Shown here: positions 34,953-43,945 of the stretch, in pieces
Position numbering within the stretch: position 1 is the first letter of the stretch
Layout of the letters: every line of letters begins with the position of its first letter
Source: Pseudorhodobacter aquimaris
GTDB taxonomy: Bacteria; Pseudomonadota; Alphaproteobacteria; Rhodobacterales; Rhodobacteraceae
Assembly (NCBI RefSeq): GCF_001202025.1
Contig: NZ_LGHS01000041.1
Location: forward strand, 1-64,000
DNA length: 64,000 nt
Direction: 5' to 3'
Notes under the pieces: model-generated
Databases searched by the model: none
The model's input: the letters and a program-made list of their open reading frames with translations, nothing else
What the model was told of the DNA's origin: nothing
Program-made: the position numbers and the translations under genes

Positions 34953-35735
34953 ATGATTTCTGTTCAGAATCTGCATAAGAAATTTGGCGCGTTCCATGCC
35001 GTGGACGGGGCCACGCTTGAAATTGCGACCGGTTCCATTACCGGGTTGATCGGGCCGAACGGGGCGGGGAAAACCACCTTGTTCAATGTGATCGCAGGGC
35101 GTCTTCCGGCAAGCTGTGGCAAGGTTCTCATGGCAGGTGAGGATATTACCGGCCTGCCTCCGCATGAGTTGTTTCACAAGGGCCTGCTGCGCACCTTTCA
35201 GATCGCGCATGAATTCGGATCGATGACGGTGCGTGAAAACCTTATGATGGTGCCCGAAAATCAGGCGGGGGAAACACTGTGGAATACCTGGTTCGGTCGC
35301 GGGCGTGTCGCCGAGGAGGAACGCCGCATTCGTGACAAGGCCGATGAGGTTCTGGAATTTCTGACCATCACCCATCTGGCCGATGAAAAAGCATCCAACA
35401 TCTCTGGTGGGCAGAAAAAGCTGTTGGAGCTGGGCCGCACAATGATGGTCGACGCCAAGATCGTGTTTCTCGATGAGGTGGGCGCCGGCGTGAACCGCAC
35501 GCTGCTCAACACTATCGGCGATGCGATTGTGCGCCTGAACAAAGAGCGCGGATATACCTTTTGTGTGATTGAACACGACATGGATTTCATCGCGCGGCTT
35601 TGCGATCCGGTGATCTGCATGGCCGAGGGCAAGGTGCTGGCGCAAGGCACAGTGGATGAGGTCAAGAATGATGAGCGCGTGATCGAGGCCTATCTTGGCA
35701 CCGGCCTGAAAAATAAAGTGAAATCCAATGCGTAA
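34953..35735 (+). CDS. livG: Branched-chain amino-acid-type ABC ATP-binding protein LivG
   Basis: This 260-residue ATPase has Walker A GPNGAGKTTLFNVI, the signature SGGQKKLLELGR, Walker B IVFLDEVGAGVN and the H-loop IEHDMDFI. The C-terminal extension is typical of LivG. The Asp-Glu of Walker B is intact. The start ATG is preceded by GGGGGAGATTTGAGTCAAA. With livF it forms the ATPase pair of the transporter encoded by livHM. Confidence 0.93.
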   Translation: MISVQNLHKKFGAFHAVDGATLEIATGSITGLIGPNGAGKTTLFNVIAGRLPASCGKVLMAGEDITGLPPHELFHKGLLRTFQIAHEFGSMTVRENLMMVPENQAGETLWNTWFGRGRVAEEERRIRDKADEVLEFLTITHLADEKASNISGGQKKLLELGRTMMVDAKIVFLDEVGAGVNRTLLNTIGDAIVRLNKERGYTFCVIEHDMDFIARLCDPVICMAEGKVLAQGTVDEVKNDERVIEAYLGTGLKNKVKSNA

Positions 35736-35816
35736 TTTGATACGGCGCGGAGCCCCGCGATTGGAATTTTTTGAACAGATAAAACTGCGGTGCATTATGT
35801 CACCCAAGGGGGCGTA

Positions 35817-36527
35817 ATGGCCGAACCGTTTTTGATTGGTGAGCGGATGACCGGCGGCTATGGCGCGGCCGATATTTTGCATGGCTGCACGATTGCGGTC
35901 GAAAAGGGCGAGATTGCCGTGATCGTCGGCCCTAACGGGGCAGGCAAATCCACCGCGATGAAGGCGGTCTTTGGCATGCTTCACCTGCGCTCGGGCCGCG
36001 TATTGCTGGACGGTGAGGATATCACTGCGCTCAGCCCGCAAGACCGCGTGGCCAAGGGGATGGGGTTTGTGCCGCAGACCTCTAATATCTTCACCTCCAT
36101 GACCGTAGAGGAAAACCTCGAGATGGGGGCGTTTTTGCGCCGTGATGATATTTCGGGCACGATGGAACAGATCTATGACCTCTTTCCCATCCTCAAGGAC
36201 AAGCGCCGGCAGGCCGCGGGCGAACTTTCGGGTGGCCAGCGCCAGCAAGTTGCCGTGGGCCGCGCGTTGATGACCAAGCCCAAGGTTTTGATGCTGGATG
36301 AGCCGACGGCAGGTGTCTCGCCCATCGTGATGGATGAGCTGTTTGACCGCATCATCGAGATCGCCCGCGCGGGGATCTCCATTCTGATGGTGGAACAGAA
36401 TGCGCGCCAAGCGCTTGAGATTGCGGATAAGGGCTATGTGCTGGTGCAAGGCGCCAACCGTTTTACCGACACCGGACAGGCCTTGATGCAAGACCCCGAT
36501 GTCCGCCGCAGTTTCCTGGGGGGCTGA
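35817..36527 (+). CDS. livF: Branched-chain amino-acid-type ABC ATP-binding protein LivF
   Basis: This 236-residue ATPase has Walker A GPNGAGKSTAMKAV, the Q-loop region FVPQTSNIFTSMTVEENLEM, the signature SGGQRQQVAVGR and Walker B LMLDEPTAGVSP. It is shorter than LivG, as is normal for LivF. ATG at 35817, after CAAGGGGGCGTA, is taken as the start; the GTG at 35790 lacks a ribosome-binding site. It follows livG by 81 bases. Confidence 0.92.
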   Translation: MAEPFLIGERMTGGYGAADILHGCTIAVEKGEIAVIVGPNGAGKSTAMKAVFGMLHLRSGRVLLDGEDITALSPQDRVAKGMGFVPQTSNIFTSMTVEENLEMGAFLRRDDISGTMEQIYDLFPILKDKRRQAAGELSGGQRQQVAVGRALMTKPKVLMLDEPTAGVSPIVMDELFDRIIEIARAGISILMVEQNARQALEIADKGYVLVQGANRFTDTGQALMQDPDVRRSFLGG

Positions 36528-36572
36528 TATGGAACTGGGACCCCGACAGATAACAAGCCAGGAGCAAACCTG

Positions 36573-37583
36573 ATGGATATTCTCAACGCAATCGTTGCCT
36601 TCACGAATTTCGTGTTTATTCCGGCAACGGCTTACGGGGCGCAGCTTGCGCTCGGGGCGCTGGGGGCCACGCTGGTTTACGGCATCCTGCGCTTTTCCAA
36701 CTTTGCCCAGGGCGACACGATGGCCTTTGGCACCATGGCCACGATCTATGGAACTTGGGGGCTGCAAGCGATGGGGGTCAGTTTCGGCCCCTTGCCCACC
36801 GCCCTTCTCGCCCTGCCCTTTGGCATTCTGGTGACTGTGGGGCTGCTGCTGGCCACCGATTTTTCGGTCTACCGGTTTTACCGAAAACAAAAGGTGGCGC
36901 CGACGATTTTGGTGATCGTCTCGCTGGGGGTGATGTTTGTGATGAACGGCATCACCCGCATCATGATCGGGGTTGAAGAGCAAAACTTTACCGATGGCGA
37001 ACGTTTTGTCTTTACCGCGCGGGAGTTCAAGGAATGGAGCGGTTTGAATGAGGGCATGGCCCTGAAAACCACCCAGGCCGTCACCATCGTCACCGCCGTT
37101 CTGGTGGTCGCCTGGCTCTTCTGGTTCTTGCAAAAGACACGGACCGGAAAATCCATGCGGGCGTTTTCGGATAATGAGGATCTGGCGCTTTTGTCGGGCA
37201 TCAACCCCAACCATGTGGTCAGGGTCACCTGGATCTTGGTGGCTATTCTGGCGACGATTGCGGGGGTGCTTTACGGATTGGACAAATCCTTCAAACCCTT
37301 CACCTATTTCCAGCTTTTGCTGCCGATCTTTGCCGCCGCGGTTGTGGGCGGGCTTGGCAACCCTTTGGGCGCGATTGCGGGCGGTTTTGTCGTCGCCTAT
37401 TCCGAGGTCTTTGTGACCTATGCGTGGAAAAAGGTGATCGGTTATCTGGTGCCTGCCGATATGGCGCCGGACGGATTGGTGCAGCTGATGTCCACCGATT
37501 ACAAACTGGCGGTAAGCTTCATCATTCTGATCATCGTTTTGCTGTTTATGCCAACGGGGCTGTTTAAGGGGAAATCAGGATGA
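36573..37583 (+). CDS. livH: Branched-chain amino-acid-type ABC permease LivH
   Basis: This 336-residue inner-membrane permease has about eight membrane segments. The family stretch FSNFAQGDTMAFG appears near residue 45, and the C-terminal gating motif reads GLGNPLGAIAGGFVVAYSEVF. It ends in LLFMPTGLFKGKSG. CAGGAGCAAACCTG precedes the ATG. Its stop overlaps the livM start (ATGA). It pairs with LivM to form the translocation channel. Confidence 0.92.
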   Translation: MDILNAIVAFTNFVFIPATAYGAQLALGALGATLVYGILRFSNFAQGDTMAFGTMATIYGTWGLQAMGVSFGPLPTALLALPFGILVTVGLLLATDFSVYRFYRKQKVAPTILVIVSLGVMFVMNGITRIMIGVEEQNFTDGERFVFTAREFKEWSGLNEGMALKTTQAVTIVTAVLVVAWLFWFLQKTRTGKSMRAFSDNEDLALLSGINPNHVVRVTWILVAILATIAGVLYGLDKSFKPFTYFQLLLPIFAAAVVGGLGNPLGAIAGGFVVAYSEVFVTYAWKKVIGYLVPADMAPDGLVQLMSTDYKLAVSFIILIIVLLFMPTGLFKGKSG

Positions 37584-38881
37584 ATATGCGGAACCTGTTT
37601 CTATTTGCACTGGTTGCGGTGCTTTATCTCGGCACCGGATTTTTCCAAAGCTGGAACCTTGCGCTGAATATCCTCAACCTCGGTTTGCTCTCGGCGATCA
37701 TGGCCTTGGGGGTGAATATGCAATGGGGCTATGCCGGATTGTTCAACACCGGCATCATGGGCTTTGCCGCCTTGGGGGGCTTGGCCGTGGTGCTGGTCGC
37801 CGCCCCGCCAGAGCCGGAGGGCTGGGCGGCGGGTGGTTGGGGCATTATGGCGGGGCTTGCCTTTGGCATTGCCGTGATTGTGGCCGCAACCCAAGTGTAC
37901 CAGCGGATGCGCAAGGGGGCTTTGCGCAATCTGGCGCTCTTTGTTGTGATCACGGTCGGGTTTTTCGCCTATCGCGCGCTGTTTGACCCGTCAGTGGCGG
38001 CGGTTGAGGCGGTGAACCCCGCGACGGCAGGCAATATCGGCGGGCTTGGCCTGCCCTCTATCCTGTCCTGGCCTTTGGGCGGTGTTCTGGCGGCAGTGGC
38101 GGCTTGGGCGATCGGTAAGGTGTCGTTGGGCCTGCGGTCGGATTATCTGGCGATTGCCACCTTGGGCATTGCCGAGATCGTTATCATCGTTTTGAAAAAC
38201 GAGGATTGGCTGGCGCGGGGCGTGAAAAACATGATCGGCCTGCCCCGCCCTTGGCCGGTGCCCTATGAGGTGGACCTGCAGCAATCTGCGGGTTTTCTGG
38301 AATGGGCGGCGGGTTACGGGTTTGATCCGGTCAGCGCCTCGACCATCGTTGTAAAGCTTCTCTATGCCGCGCTCTTTTCCGTTGTGCTGCTGGCGGTGAT
38401 CTGGCTGTCGGAACGCGCCCTCAACAGCCCTTGGGGCCGGATGATGCGTGCGATCCGCGACAATGAGGTGGCGGCGGCCGCGATGGGCAAGGATGTCACG
38501 GGCAGACATCTGCAAATCTTTGTCATCGGCTCGGCTGTGGTCGGCTTTGCCGGGGCGATGATGACTTCTATGGACGGGCAATTGACGCCGGGCACCTATA
38601 ACCCCTTGCGCTTTACCTTCCTGATCTGGGTGATGGTGATCGTGGGCGGATCGGGCAACAACTGGGGCGCGGTTCTGGGCGGTTTGCTGATTGGCTGGCT
38701 CTGGCTGATCGTGGAAAGCGTTGGGCCGGGGGTGATGTCGGTGATCACTTCGGCGATGTCGGAAGGGGCGCTGAAATCCCATCTGATCGATTCCGCGCCG
38801 CATATGCGTTTGCTGACGCTTGGGGTGATTTTGCTGTTGGTCTTGCGGTTCAGCCCGCGCGGGTTGATCCCCGAGAAATAA
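37580..38881 (+). CDS. livM: Branched-chain amino-acid-type ABC permease LivM
   Basis: This 433-residue permease is longer than typical LivM because of an inserted Ala/Gly-rich, partly hydrophobic region after the first segments (about residues 70-160). Conserved stretches are GYAGLFNTGIMGFAALGG, RSDYLAIATLGIAEIVI, RDNEVAAAAMGKDV and VMVIVGGSGNNWGAVLGG. It starts inside the livH stop and is followed by a GC-rich hairpin that ends the operon. Confidence 0.92.
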   Translation: MNMRNLFLFALVAVLYLGTGFFQSWNLALNILNLGLLSAIMALGVNMQWGYAGLFNTGIMGFAALGGLAVVLVAAPPEPEGWAAGGWGIMAGLAFGIAVIVAATQVYQRMRKGALRNLALFVVITVGFFAYRALFDPSVAAVEAVNPATAGNIGGLGLPSILSWPLGGVLAAVAAWAIGKVSLGLRSDYLAIATLGIAEIVIIVLKNEDWLARGVKNMIGLPRPWPVPYEVDLQQSAGFLEWAAGYGFDPVSASTIVVKLLYAALFSVVLLAVIWLSERALNSPWGRMMRAIRDNEVAAAAMGKDVTGRHLQIFVIGSAVVGFAGAMMTSMDGQLTPGTYNPLRFTFLIWVMVIVGGSGNNWGAVLGGLLIGWLWLIVESVGPGVMSVITSAMSEGALKSHLIDSAPHMRLLTLGVILLLVLRFSPRGLIPEK

Positions 38882-38886
38882 GAAAA

Positions 38887-38914
38887 CGGGGCGGAGGGTT
38901 GTGCCCCCGCCCCG
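38887..38914. terminator. GC-rich hairpin after livM
   Basis: CGGGGCGG and CCGCCCCG form a stem with one bulged base around GGGTTGTGCC. It sits 6 bases after livM and before the convergent dctD stop. No T-run is visible. Confidence 0.6.
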
Positions 38915-38932
38915 CCCATTCAGGTGCCGCCG

Positions 38933-40261
38933 TCAGGTATAGTCGGAACGGGTCAGCGAATATTTCGCCATCTTCTCGTTCAGGGTCCGGCGCGGCAGGC
39001 ACAGCTCTTCCATCACCGAAACGATAGAGCCTTTGTGACGGCGCATCGTGTTATCGATCAGCATACGCTCAAACGCCTCGACGTAATCTTTCAGCGGTTT
39101 GCCCTCGGTGGTCAGCGCGGGGCCGGTTGCCTCGTTATCCGCCATTAGCAGCGACGCGATAGAGCCGGACCCACGACGGTTCTGCAAAACGGCGCGTTCG
39201 GCGATATTCACCAATTGGCGCACGTTGCCCGGCCAAGGTGCTTGCAGCAATTGTGCGGCCTCTTGGGCGGCAACCTGCGGCGCCTCACAGCCGTATTCCT
39301 CGGCGAATTGTTCCGAAAGCCGCGTGAACAGCGTCAGGATATCCTCTCCGCGCGCGCGCAACGGCGGGCAAAGGATCGTCAGCGCGCCGAGGCGGTAATA
39401 GAGGTCGGGACGCAGGCTGTCCTCGATGGTTTTATCGGGGGCATGTTCGTTCACAATGGCGATGATGCGGGTTTCCGGCGGGCTGCCTTGCTCGTTGATC
39501 ATCGTCAAAAGCCGCGATTGCAGGCCATGTGACAGGCTGTCGATATCCTCAAGGCAAAGGGTGCCGCCGCGGGCCTCCTCGACCAAGGGGATACCGCCGT
39601 CTTCCATCGGGCCGAAAAGCTTGGCCGCCAGTTGATCCTCGGACCAGGCCGCACAAGAGATGGTCACGAATTTCTTGGAGGCCCGCGGCCCCACAGCATG
39701 GAGCGCATGGGCCACAAGGGTTTTGCCAGTGCCGGTTTCGCCGTCGATCAGCACATGGCCATCGGCCTGACCAAGGTCCAGAATATCCTCGCGCAAGCGT
39801 TCCATTTCGGCCGAGGTGCCGATCAGCTTTTGCATCAACACGCTGCCATCGGACAACTCACGGCGCAATGCGCGGCTATCGAGTGTCATCCGCCGGCTTT
39901 GCGTAGCACGCTTGGTCAGCTCGGTCATCCGGTCCGGGTTGAACGGTTTTTCGAGGAAATCGAATGCGCCCACGCGCATCGCCTCCACGGCCATCGGCAC
40001 ATCGCCGTGGCCCGTAATCATGATCACCGGCAGGCCGCTATCAACACTCATCAAGCGTTTCAGGAAGGCCATGCCATCCATGCCCGGCATCTTGATATCT
40101 GAAACCACAACACCGGGATAATCCGCGCCGATCTTTTTCAGCGCCTCTTCGGCCGAGGCATAGGTTTCGGTTTCAAAGCCCGAAAGGGCCAGCCACTGGC
40201 TGATCGATTGCCGCATGTCGGCCTCATCATCGACAATCGCGACCTTCATTGCACGCGCCAT
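38933..40261 (-). CDS. dctD: DctD-type two-component response regulator, without GAFTGA loop
   Basis: This 442-residue protein has a receiver domain (phospho-acceptor Asp in VVVSDIKMPGMDG), an AAA+ domain (Walker A GETGTGKTLVAHAL) and a Fis-type C-terminus (GSIVSVMEELCLPRRTLNEKM). By layout it is an NtrC/DctD-type activator of dicarboxylate uptake genes. Where sigma-54 activators have the GAFTGA loop, this one reads LFGPMEDGGIPLVEEARGGTL; the loop is absent. The Walker B-type stretch reads LCLEDIDSL, where the family usually has LFLDEI. It may therefore activate a sigma-70-type polymerase or act without ATP-driven remodelling. GGAG before ATG at 40261 fits. It overlaps nothing but follows dctB by three bases. 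Confidence 0.85.
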   Translation of the reverse strand: MARAMKVAIVDDEADMRQSISQWLALSGFETETYASAEEALKKIGADYPGVVVSDIKMPGMDGMAFLKRLMSVDSGLPVIMITGHGDVPMAVEAMRVGAFDFLEKPFNPDRMTELTKRATQSRRMTLDSRALRRELSDGSVLMQKLIGTSAEMERLREDILDLGQADGHVLIDGETGTGKTLVAHALHAVGPRASKKFVTISCAAWSEDQLAAKLFGPMEDGGIPLVEEARGGTLCLEDIDSLSHGLQSRLLTMINEQGSPPETRIIAIVNEHAPDKTIEDSLRPDLYYRLGALTILCPPLRARGEDILTLFTRLSEQFAEEYGCEAPQVAAQEAAQLLQAPWPGNVRQLVNIAERAVLQNRRGSGSIASLLMADNEATGPALTTEGKPLKDYVEAFERMLIDNTMRRHKGSIVSVMEELCLPRRTLNEKMAKYSLTRSDYT

Positions 40262-40264
40262 AGT

Positions 40265-42034
40265 TTACTCCGCTGTTGTCAATTCTGTGCCCAATATGGG
40301 AAGTTGTACCTCAAATACAGCCCCCTCCTTGTCACCATTGCGTGCGATCAATCGACCGCCCAAATCTGTAATAATCCCGGATGAGATGGCCAGCCCAAGG
40401 CCGACCCCCTCTCCGGGTTTTTTTGTCGTGTAGAATGGCTCGAACAGGTTTTCGAGACTTTTCAGTCCGACGCCATTATCTTGCACCGTCAGATGGACCG
40501 AATGATCCACCACCACCGCAATATCAATGCGCGGCTCGGGGGTGTCTTTGGTCGCATCAAGTGCATTGCGCAGCAGGTTAATGATGACCTGTTCCAACCG
40601 CAAGCGATCCGCCATCACCATGACCGGATTGCGCGGCAGATCGCGCGTGATCTGGACCACACGGGTTTTCAACTGTGGCTCCATCATCGACAGCGCACTG
40701 GACAAACAGGCCCGCACGTCCACCGGCTCAAAGGCCTCGCCCCCCTTGCGGGCATAGGATTTGAGTTGCCGGGTGATCGCGCCCATACGTTCGATCAGAT
40801 CATCGATGCGCTGGAATGAGGATAGCGCCTCTTCGGGGCGGTGGCGTTGCAGTAACAGCCGCGCACCGGCCAGATAGGTTTTCATCGCGGCCAGCGGCTG
40901 GTTCAACTCATGGCTGACCGCAGCCGACATTTCGCCCAAAGCGGCAAGTTTTGACGATTGCGCCAGTGTCAGCTCTGCCACGGCGAGATCTTTTTGCACC
41001 TTTTCCCGTTGCGCGATTTCGCGCTTCAGGCGCGCGTTCAACAGGCGCAATTCCGCGCTTTCACGCTGAAAGGTCGCGCTTTGCGACCATGCCCGGCGCG
41101 ACAACAGATAAAAAGTCACTGCCAGCAGGATCGCAAACCCCATGATTTCCAGCGCAAGAACGCCGTTGACCTTTTCACGCACGGAATCATAAGCAGTAAA
41201 GGTCTGGATGCGCCAACCGCGAAACGGCACGCGCGCCTCGGTCTTCATAACGGCAGTGCCGCGCAGATAGGCGTCGGGGCGGCTCTGGCTCCAGTCGGTT
41301 GTGGCGCGAACGGCGCGCTCGATCGCGCTTGGCGGGTCTTGGACCGCCAGCGCCTCGTCCAGACTTAACCCGCGCCACCGCGGCTCGGTCGCAAGGATCA
41401 CGCGGTTTTCGCTGTCGGTGACCAGAACCGCATCGGTCAGACCGGCCCAGGCGCGTTCATATTTCATCAGATCAACCGCGACCACGATCACACCGATCAT
41501 CCGGTTATCGGCGATCACCGCACGCGAATAAGTGAAATCATTGCCGCCGGTTTCGCGTGGCTGGGCTGAAAACACCGTGTCCTTGGTGCGCTGCGCATCC
41601 ACGAAATAGGCCGTGCTGCGGTGCGCCGAACCAAGCAGGTTGCGGTTTGTCGCCCCCACCGCGCGCCCGTCCTTGTCCAACAGAAGAATAGAGGCGGCGC
41701 CGATCTCGGCCTGAAAAGAGATCAACCGCGCCGAGGTGCTGGCATATTGCCCGTCGTTCAGGGCGCGAATCAACTCAGGATCGCGGGCCAACAAGAGGGG
41801 CACGACCGAATTACGTTGCAGCTCTGAAATCAGGTTGCCGGTATAAAGTGCAAGCCGCAGTTCTGCACGGTTGCGGGTGGCCTCGGTAAAGCGATCCGTC
41901 AGCCAGGAATTGGTCACCAGAACCATGGCAACCGCCGCCGCAAAAAGTGCTGCGATCAACCCGCGCATAACCCAAGACAACCGGCGAGACTGGGCCGATT
42001 GCGCGGGCTGATTGGGGGTGGCTACGTCATTCAT
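40265..42034 (-). CDS. dctB: DctB-type sensor histidine kinase
   Basis: This 589-residue membrane kinase has an N-terminal membrane segment (about 22-45), a large periplasmic double-Cache sensor (about 50-280, typical of C4-dicarboxylate sensors), a second membrane segment (about 295-315), a coiled linker and the kinase core. The phospho-accepting His is in AAVSHELNQPLAAM, and the N, G1 and G2 boxes are in INLLRNALDATKD, LTVQDNGVGL and GVGLGLAISSGI. It pairs with the adjacent dctD. The TRAP operon at 43439-46346 is a likely target. Confidence 0.9.
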   Translation of the reverse strand: MNDVATPNQPAQSAQSRRLSWVMRGLIAALFAAAVAMVLVTNSWLTDRFTEATRNRAELRLALYTGNLISELQRNSVVPLLLARDPELIRALNDGQYASTSARLISFQAEIGAASILLLDKDGRAVGATNRNLLGSAHRSTAYFVDAQRTKDTVFSAQPRETGGNDFTYSRAVIADNRMIGVIVVAVDLMKYERAWAGLTDAVLVTDSENRVILATEPRWRGLSLDEALAVQDPPSAIERAVRATTDWSQSRPDAYLRGTAVMKTEARVPFRGWRIQTFTAYDSVREKVNGVLALEIMGFAILLAVTFYLLSRRAWSQSATFQRESAELRLLNARLKREIAQREKVQKDLAVAELTLAQSSKLAALGEMSAAVSHELNQPLAAMKTYLAGARLLLQRHRPEEALSSFQRIDDLIERMGAITRQLKSYARKGGEAFEPVDVRACLSSALSMMEPQLKTRVVQITRDLPRNPVMVMADRLRLEQVIINLLRNALDATKDTPEPRIDIAVVVDHSVHLTVQDNGVGLKSLENLFEPFYTTKKPGEGVGLGLAISSGIITDLGGRLIARNGDKEGAVFEVQLPILGTELTTAE

Positions 42035-42081
42035 GCCGGTCGGTTTACGGCGAGAGCGTCATAACCTCAAGCGTGACAGTA

Positions 42082-42750
42082 TTATGCAAGCGCCAAAGCG
42101 CCGGTAAGCGAGCGGAAAAGCACCGACCCATCGGTGCCGCCATGCGAAACCTCGCTTGCCCGTTCGGGGTGGGGCATCATCCCCAGCACACGACGGTTTT
42201 CCGACAAGATCCCCGCAATCGCATTGGCAGAGCCGTTGGGGTTGTCAGTATAGGTAAAGGCGATCCGGTCCTCATCTTGCAATTTGGCAAGGGTTTGCGC
42301 ATCGGCGCTGTAGTTACCGTCATGGTGGGCGACCGGAATAGTGATTTCCTGTCCTGCGGTATAAGCGTTTGTATAGGCGCTATTGGTCGTGGCAACCTTC
42401 AGGCCGACCGGCTTGCAGATGAACTTCAGCCCCGCATTGCGCATCAAGGCACCGGGCAGCAGCCCCATTTCGGTCAGCACCTGAAACCCGTTGCAAATGC
42501 CCAGAACATAACCGCCGCGCGCCGCATGGGCACGCACCGCCGCCCCGATCGGGCTTTGTGCCGCAATCGCCCCGCACCGCAGGTAGTCGCCAAAGGAAAA
42601 TCCGCCCGGAACCGCCACCACATCAATGCCCTCGGGCAATGCGGTGTCTTTGTGCCAAACGCGGTGAACCTGCGCCCCGGCCTGTTCAAAGGATACGGCA
42701 AGGTCGCGATCACAATTTGATCCGGGAAAGGTAAGGACAGCGGCTTTCAT
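42082..42750 (-). CDS. purQ: Phosphoribosylformylglycinamidine synthase, glutaminase subunit PurQ
   Basis: PurQ, 222 residues, supplies ammonia from glutamine to PurL in purine synthesis. The class I glutaminase triad is visible: nucleophile Cys86 in GICNGFQ and His-Glu in MMPHPER near the C-terminus. ATG at 42750 is chosen because AAGGATCACCC precedes it; the longer frame has no ribosome-binding site. purS and purL, its usual partners, are not in the window; 42751-42965 contains no gene. Confidence 0.92.
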   Translation of the reverse strand: MKAAVLTFPGSNCDRDLAVSFEQAGAQVHRVWHKDTALPEGIDVVAVPGGFSFGDYLRCGAIAAQSPIGAAVRAHAARGGYVLGICNGFQVLTEMGLLPGALMRNAGLKFICKPVGLKVATTNSAYTNAYTAGQEITIPVAHHDGNYSADAQTLAKLQDEDRIAFTYTDNPNGSANAIAGILSENRRVLGMMPHPERASEVSHGGTDGSVLFRSLTGALALA

Positions 42751-42965
42751 GGGTGATCCTTTACGGCAATAGGGATAACGCATCCCATAGCCCAAAGCGG
42801 CGCGCTGTTCCAGCCCTGCGATTGTCTTTCGCCGCTGCTAATTTTGGCCTTCCGGTTTTGGCTGCGGGCTTTGGCCGCAGGGCGTGCCGTGAAATCCGTT
42901 TCTTGAACATTGTCGGTTGCTGTATTATCTAGGTAACCTCTGTTTTTTGATCGAAAGCCCTTTGA

Positions 42966-43325
42966 ATGTCTGTCGATACCCATGCACGCGACCTTGTACT
43001 GGATGGCACCCCTGCTGTCGTGGATGAGGTCATCCCGGCCGAGGAATTGATCCGTCAGGCAGAAAAAGCCGCCAATTTTCTCAAGGCACTTTCGCATGAG
43101 GGGCGGCTGATGATCTTGTGTCACCTTATATCGGGTGAAAAGTCGGTGACCGAGTTGGAAACCCTTTTGGGCAGCAGGCAGGCCGCTGTCAGTCAGCAGC
43201 TTGCACGGTTGCGGCTGGAAGGGTTGGTTGAATCCAGACGTGACGGCAAAGCCATCTATTACACGGTCAGTGATCCGCGCGCCCAGCAGATGATGTCATT
43301 GATTCACGAGATATTTTGCGCCTGA
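42966..43325 (+). CDS. ArsR-family regulator with SqrR/BigR-like cysteine pair
   Basis: This 119-residue winged-helix regulator has the ArsR-type recognition helix in SRQAAVSQQLARLRLEGLV. Two cysteines, Cys52 in MILCHLISGEKSV and Cys118 at the C-terminus (EIFCA), are 66 residues apart. This is the same spacing as the reactive pair of the persulfide sensors SqrR (Rhodobacter capsulatus) and BigR. That family represses sulfide-responsive genes until the pair becomes linked by a polysulfide bridge. No sulfide-oxidation genes are next to it. The TRAP operon starts 113 bases downstream in the same direction. It is divergent from purQ. Confidence 0.85.
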   Translation: MSVDTHARDLVLDGTPAVVDEVIPAEELIRQAEKAANFLKALSHEGRLMILCHLISGEKSVTELETLLGSRQAAVSQQLARLRLEGLVESRRDGKAIYYTVSDPRAQQMMSLIHEIFCA

Positions 43326-43438
43326 GGGCGGATGCCAAAAATCTGCAATCCTGCGCCCAAGATACTTGCAATCTGATTTCTGTCTCGCCATGCTGACCGA
43401 AAGGTCAAAATTTGCCATAAGGCATTTCTGGAGGGGCT

Positions 43439-43945
43439 ATGCCGAATTTTCTGATCCGCTATGTGCATTTCGTTGAAAAATGGAACAAGCGTATCGGAAG
43501 AGTGGCGATGTATCTGCTTTTTGCGCTGATGGCGGTTCTGCTTTGGGGGGCGATCTCGCGGGCGGCTTGGCATCCGCAAATCTGGACCGATGAGATGGGA
43601 CAGTTCCTGCTGGCGGGGTATTTCATGCTGGGCGGGGCCTATGCCTTGCAGATGGGATCGGCGGTACGGATGGATGTGTTTTATTCCAACTGGTCCACGC
43701 GCACCAAGGCGCTGGTGGATGCCGTGACCATTTTTGCGCTGTTGTTTTATTTAGCGGTGTTGCTGTGGGGCGGGGTCGAAAGCACGGCCTACGCGCTGGA
43801 ATATGGTGAACGGAAATCTGGTATGTGGCGGCCCTATATGGCGCCGGTTAAAATGGTCATGTGTTTTGGAATTGTGATGATGCTGGCCCAATGCAGCGCG
43901 TTTTTCCTGCGCGATGTTGCCAAGCTGCGGGGACAGGAAATCTGA
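43439..43945 (+). CDS. dctQ: TRAP transporter small membrane subunit (DctQ)
   Basis: This 168-residue protein has four membrane segments, typical of the DctQ subunit of TRAP transporters (WTDEMGQFLLAGYFMLGGAYALQMG is family-like). It joins DctM to form a sodium- or proton-driven uptake system fed by the DctP binding protein. CTGGAGGGGCT precedes the ATG. The stop overlaps the dctM start in TGATG. Confidence 0.88.
   Translation: MPNFLIRYVHFVEKWNKRIGRVAMYLLFALMAVLLWGAISRAAWHPQIWTDEMGQFLLAGYFMLGGAYALQMGSAVRMDVFYSNWSTRTKALVDAVTIFALLFYLAVLLWGGVESTAYALEYGERKSGMWRPYMAPVKMVMCFGIVMMLAQCSAFFLRDVAKLRGQEI

Noticed and set aside
34863-37214. A 783-codon open frame on the minus strand over the liv operon
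   Set aside because: It is the shadow of high-GC codon use in livG, livF and livH. These have full ABC motifs, ribosome-binding sites and operon spacing. The antisense product is His/Arg/Gln-rich and has no domain.
43394-43407. TGACC-GAAA-GGTCA hairpin before dctQ
   Set aside because: A five-base stem with no T-run is too short to call a terminator or operator with confidence.
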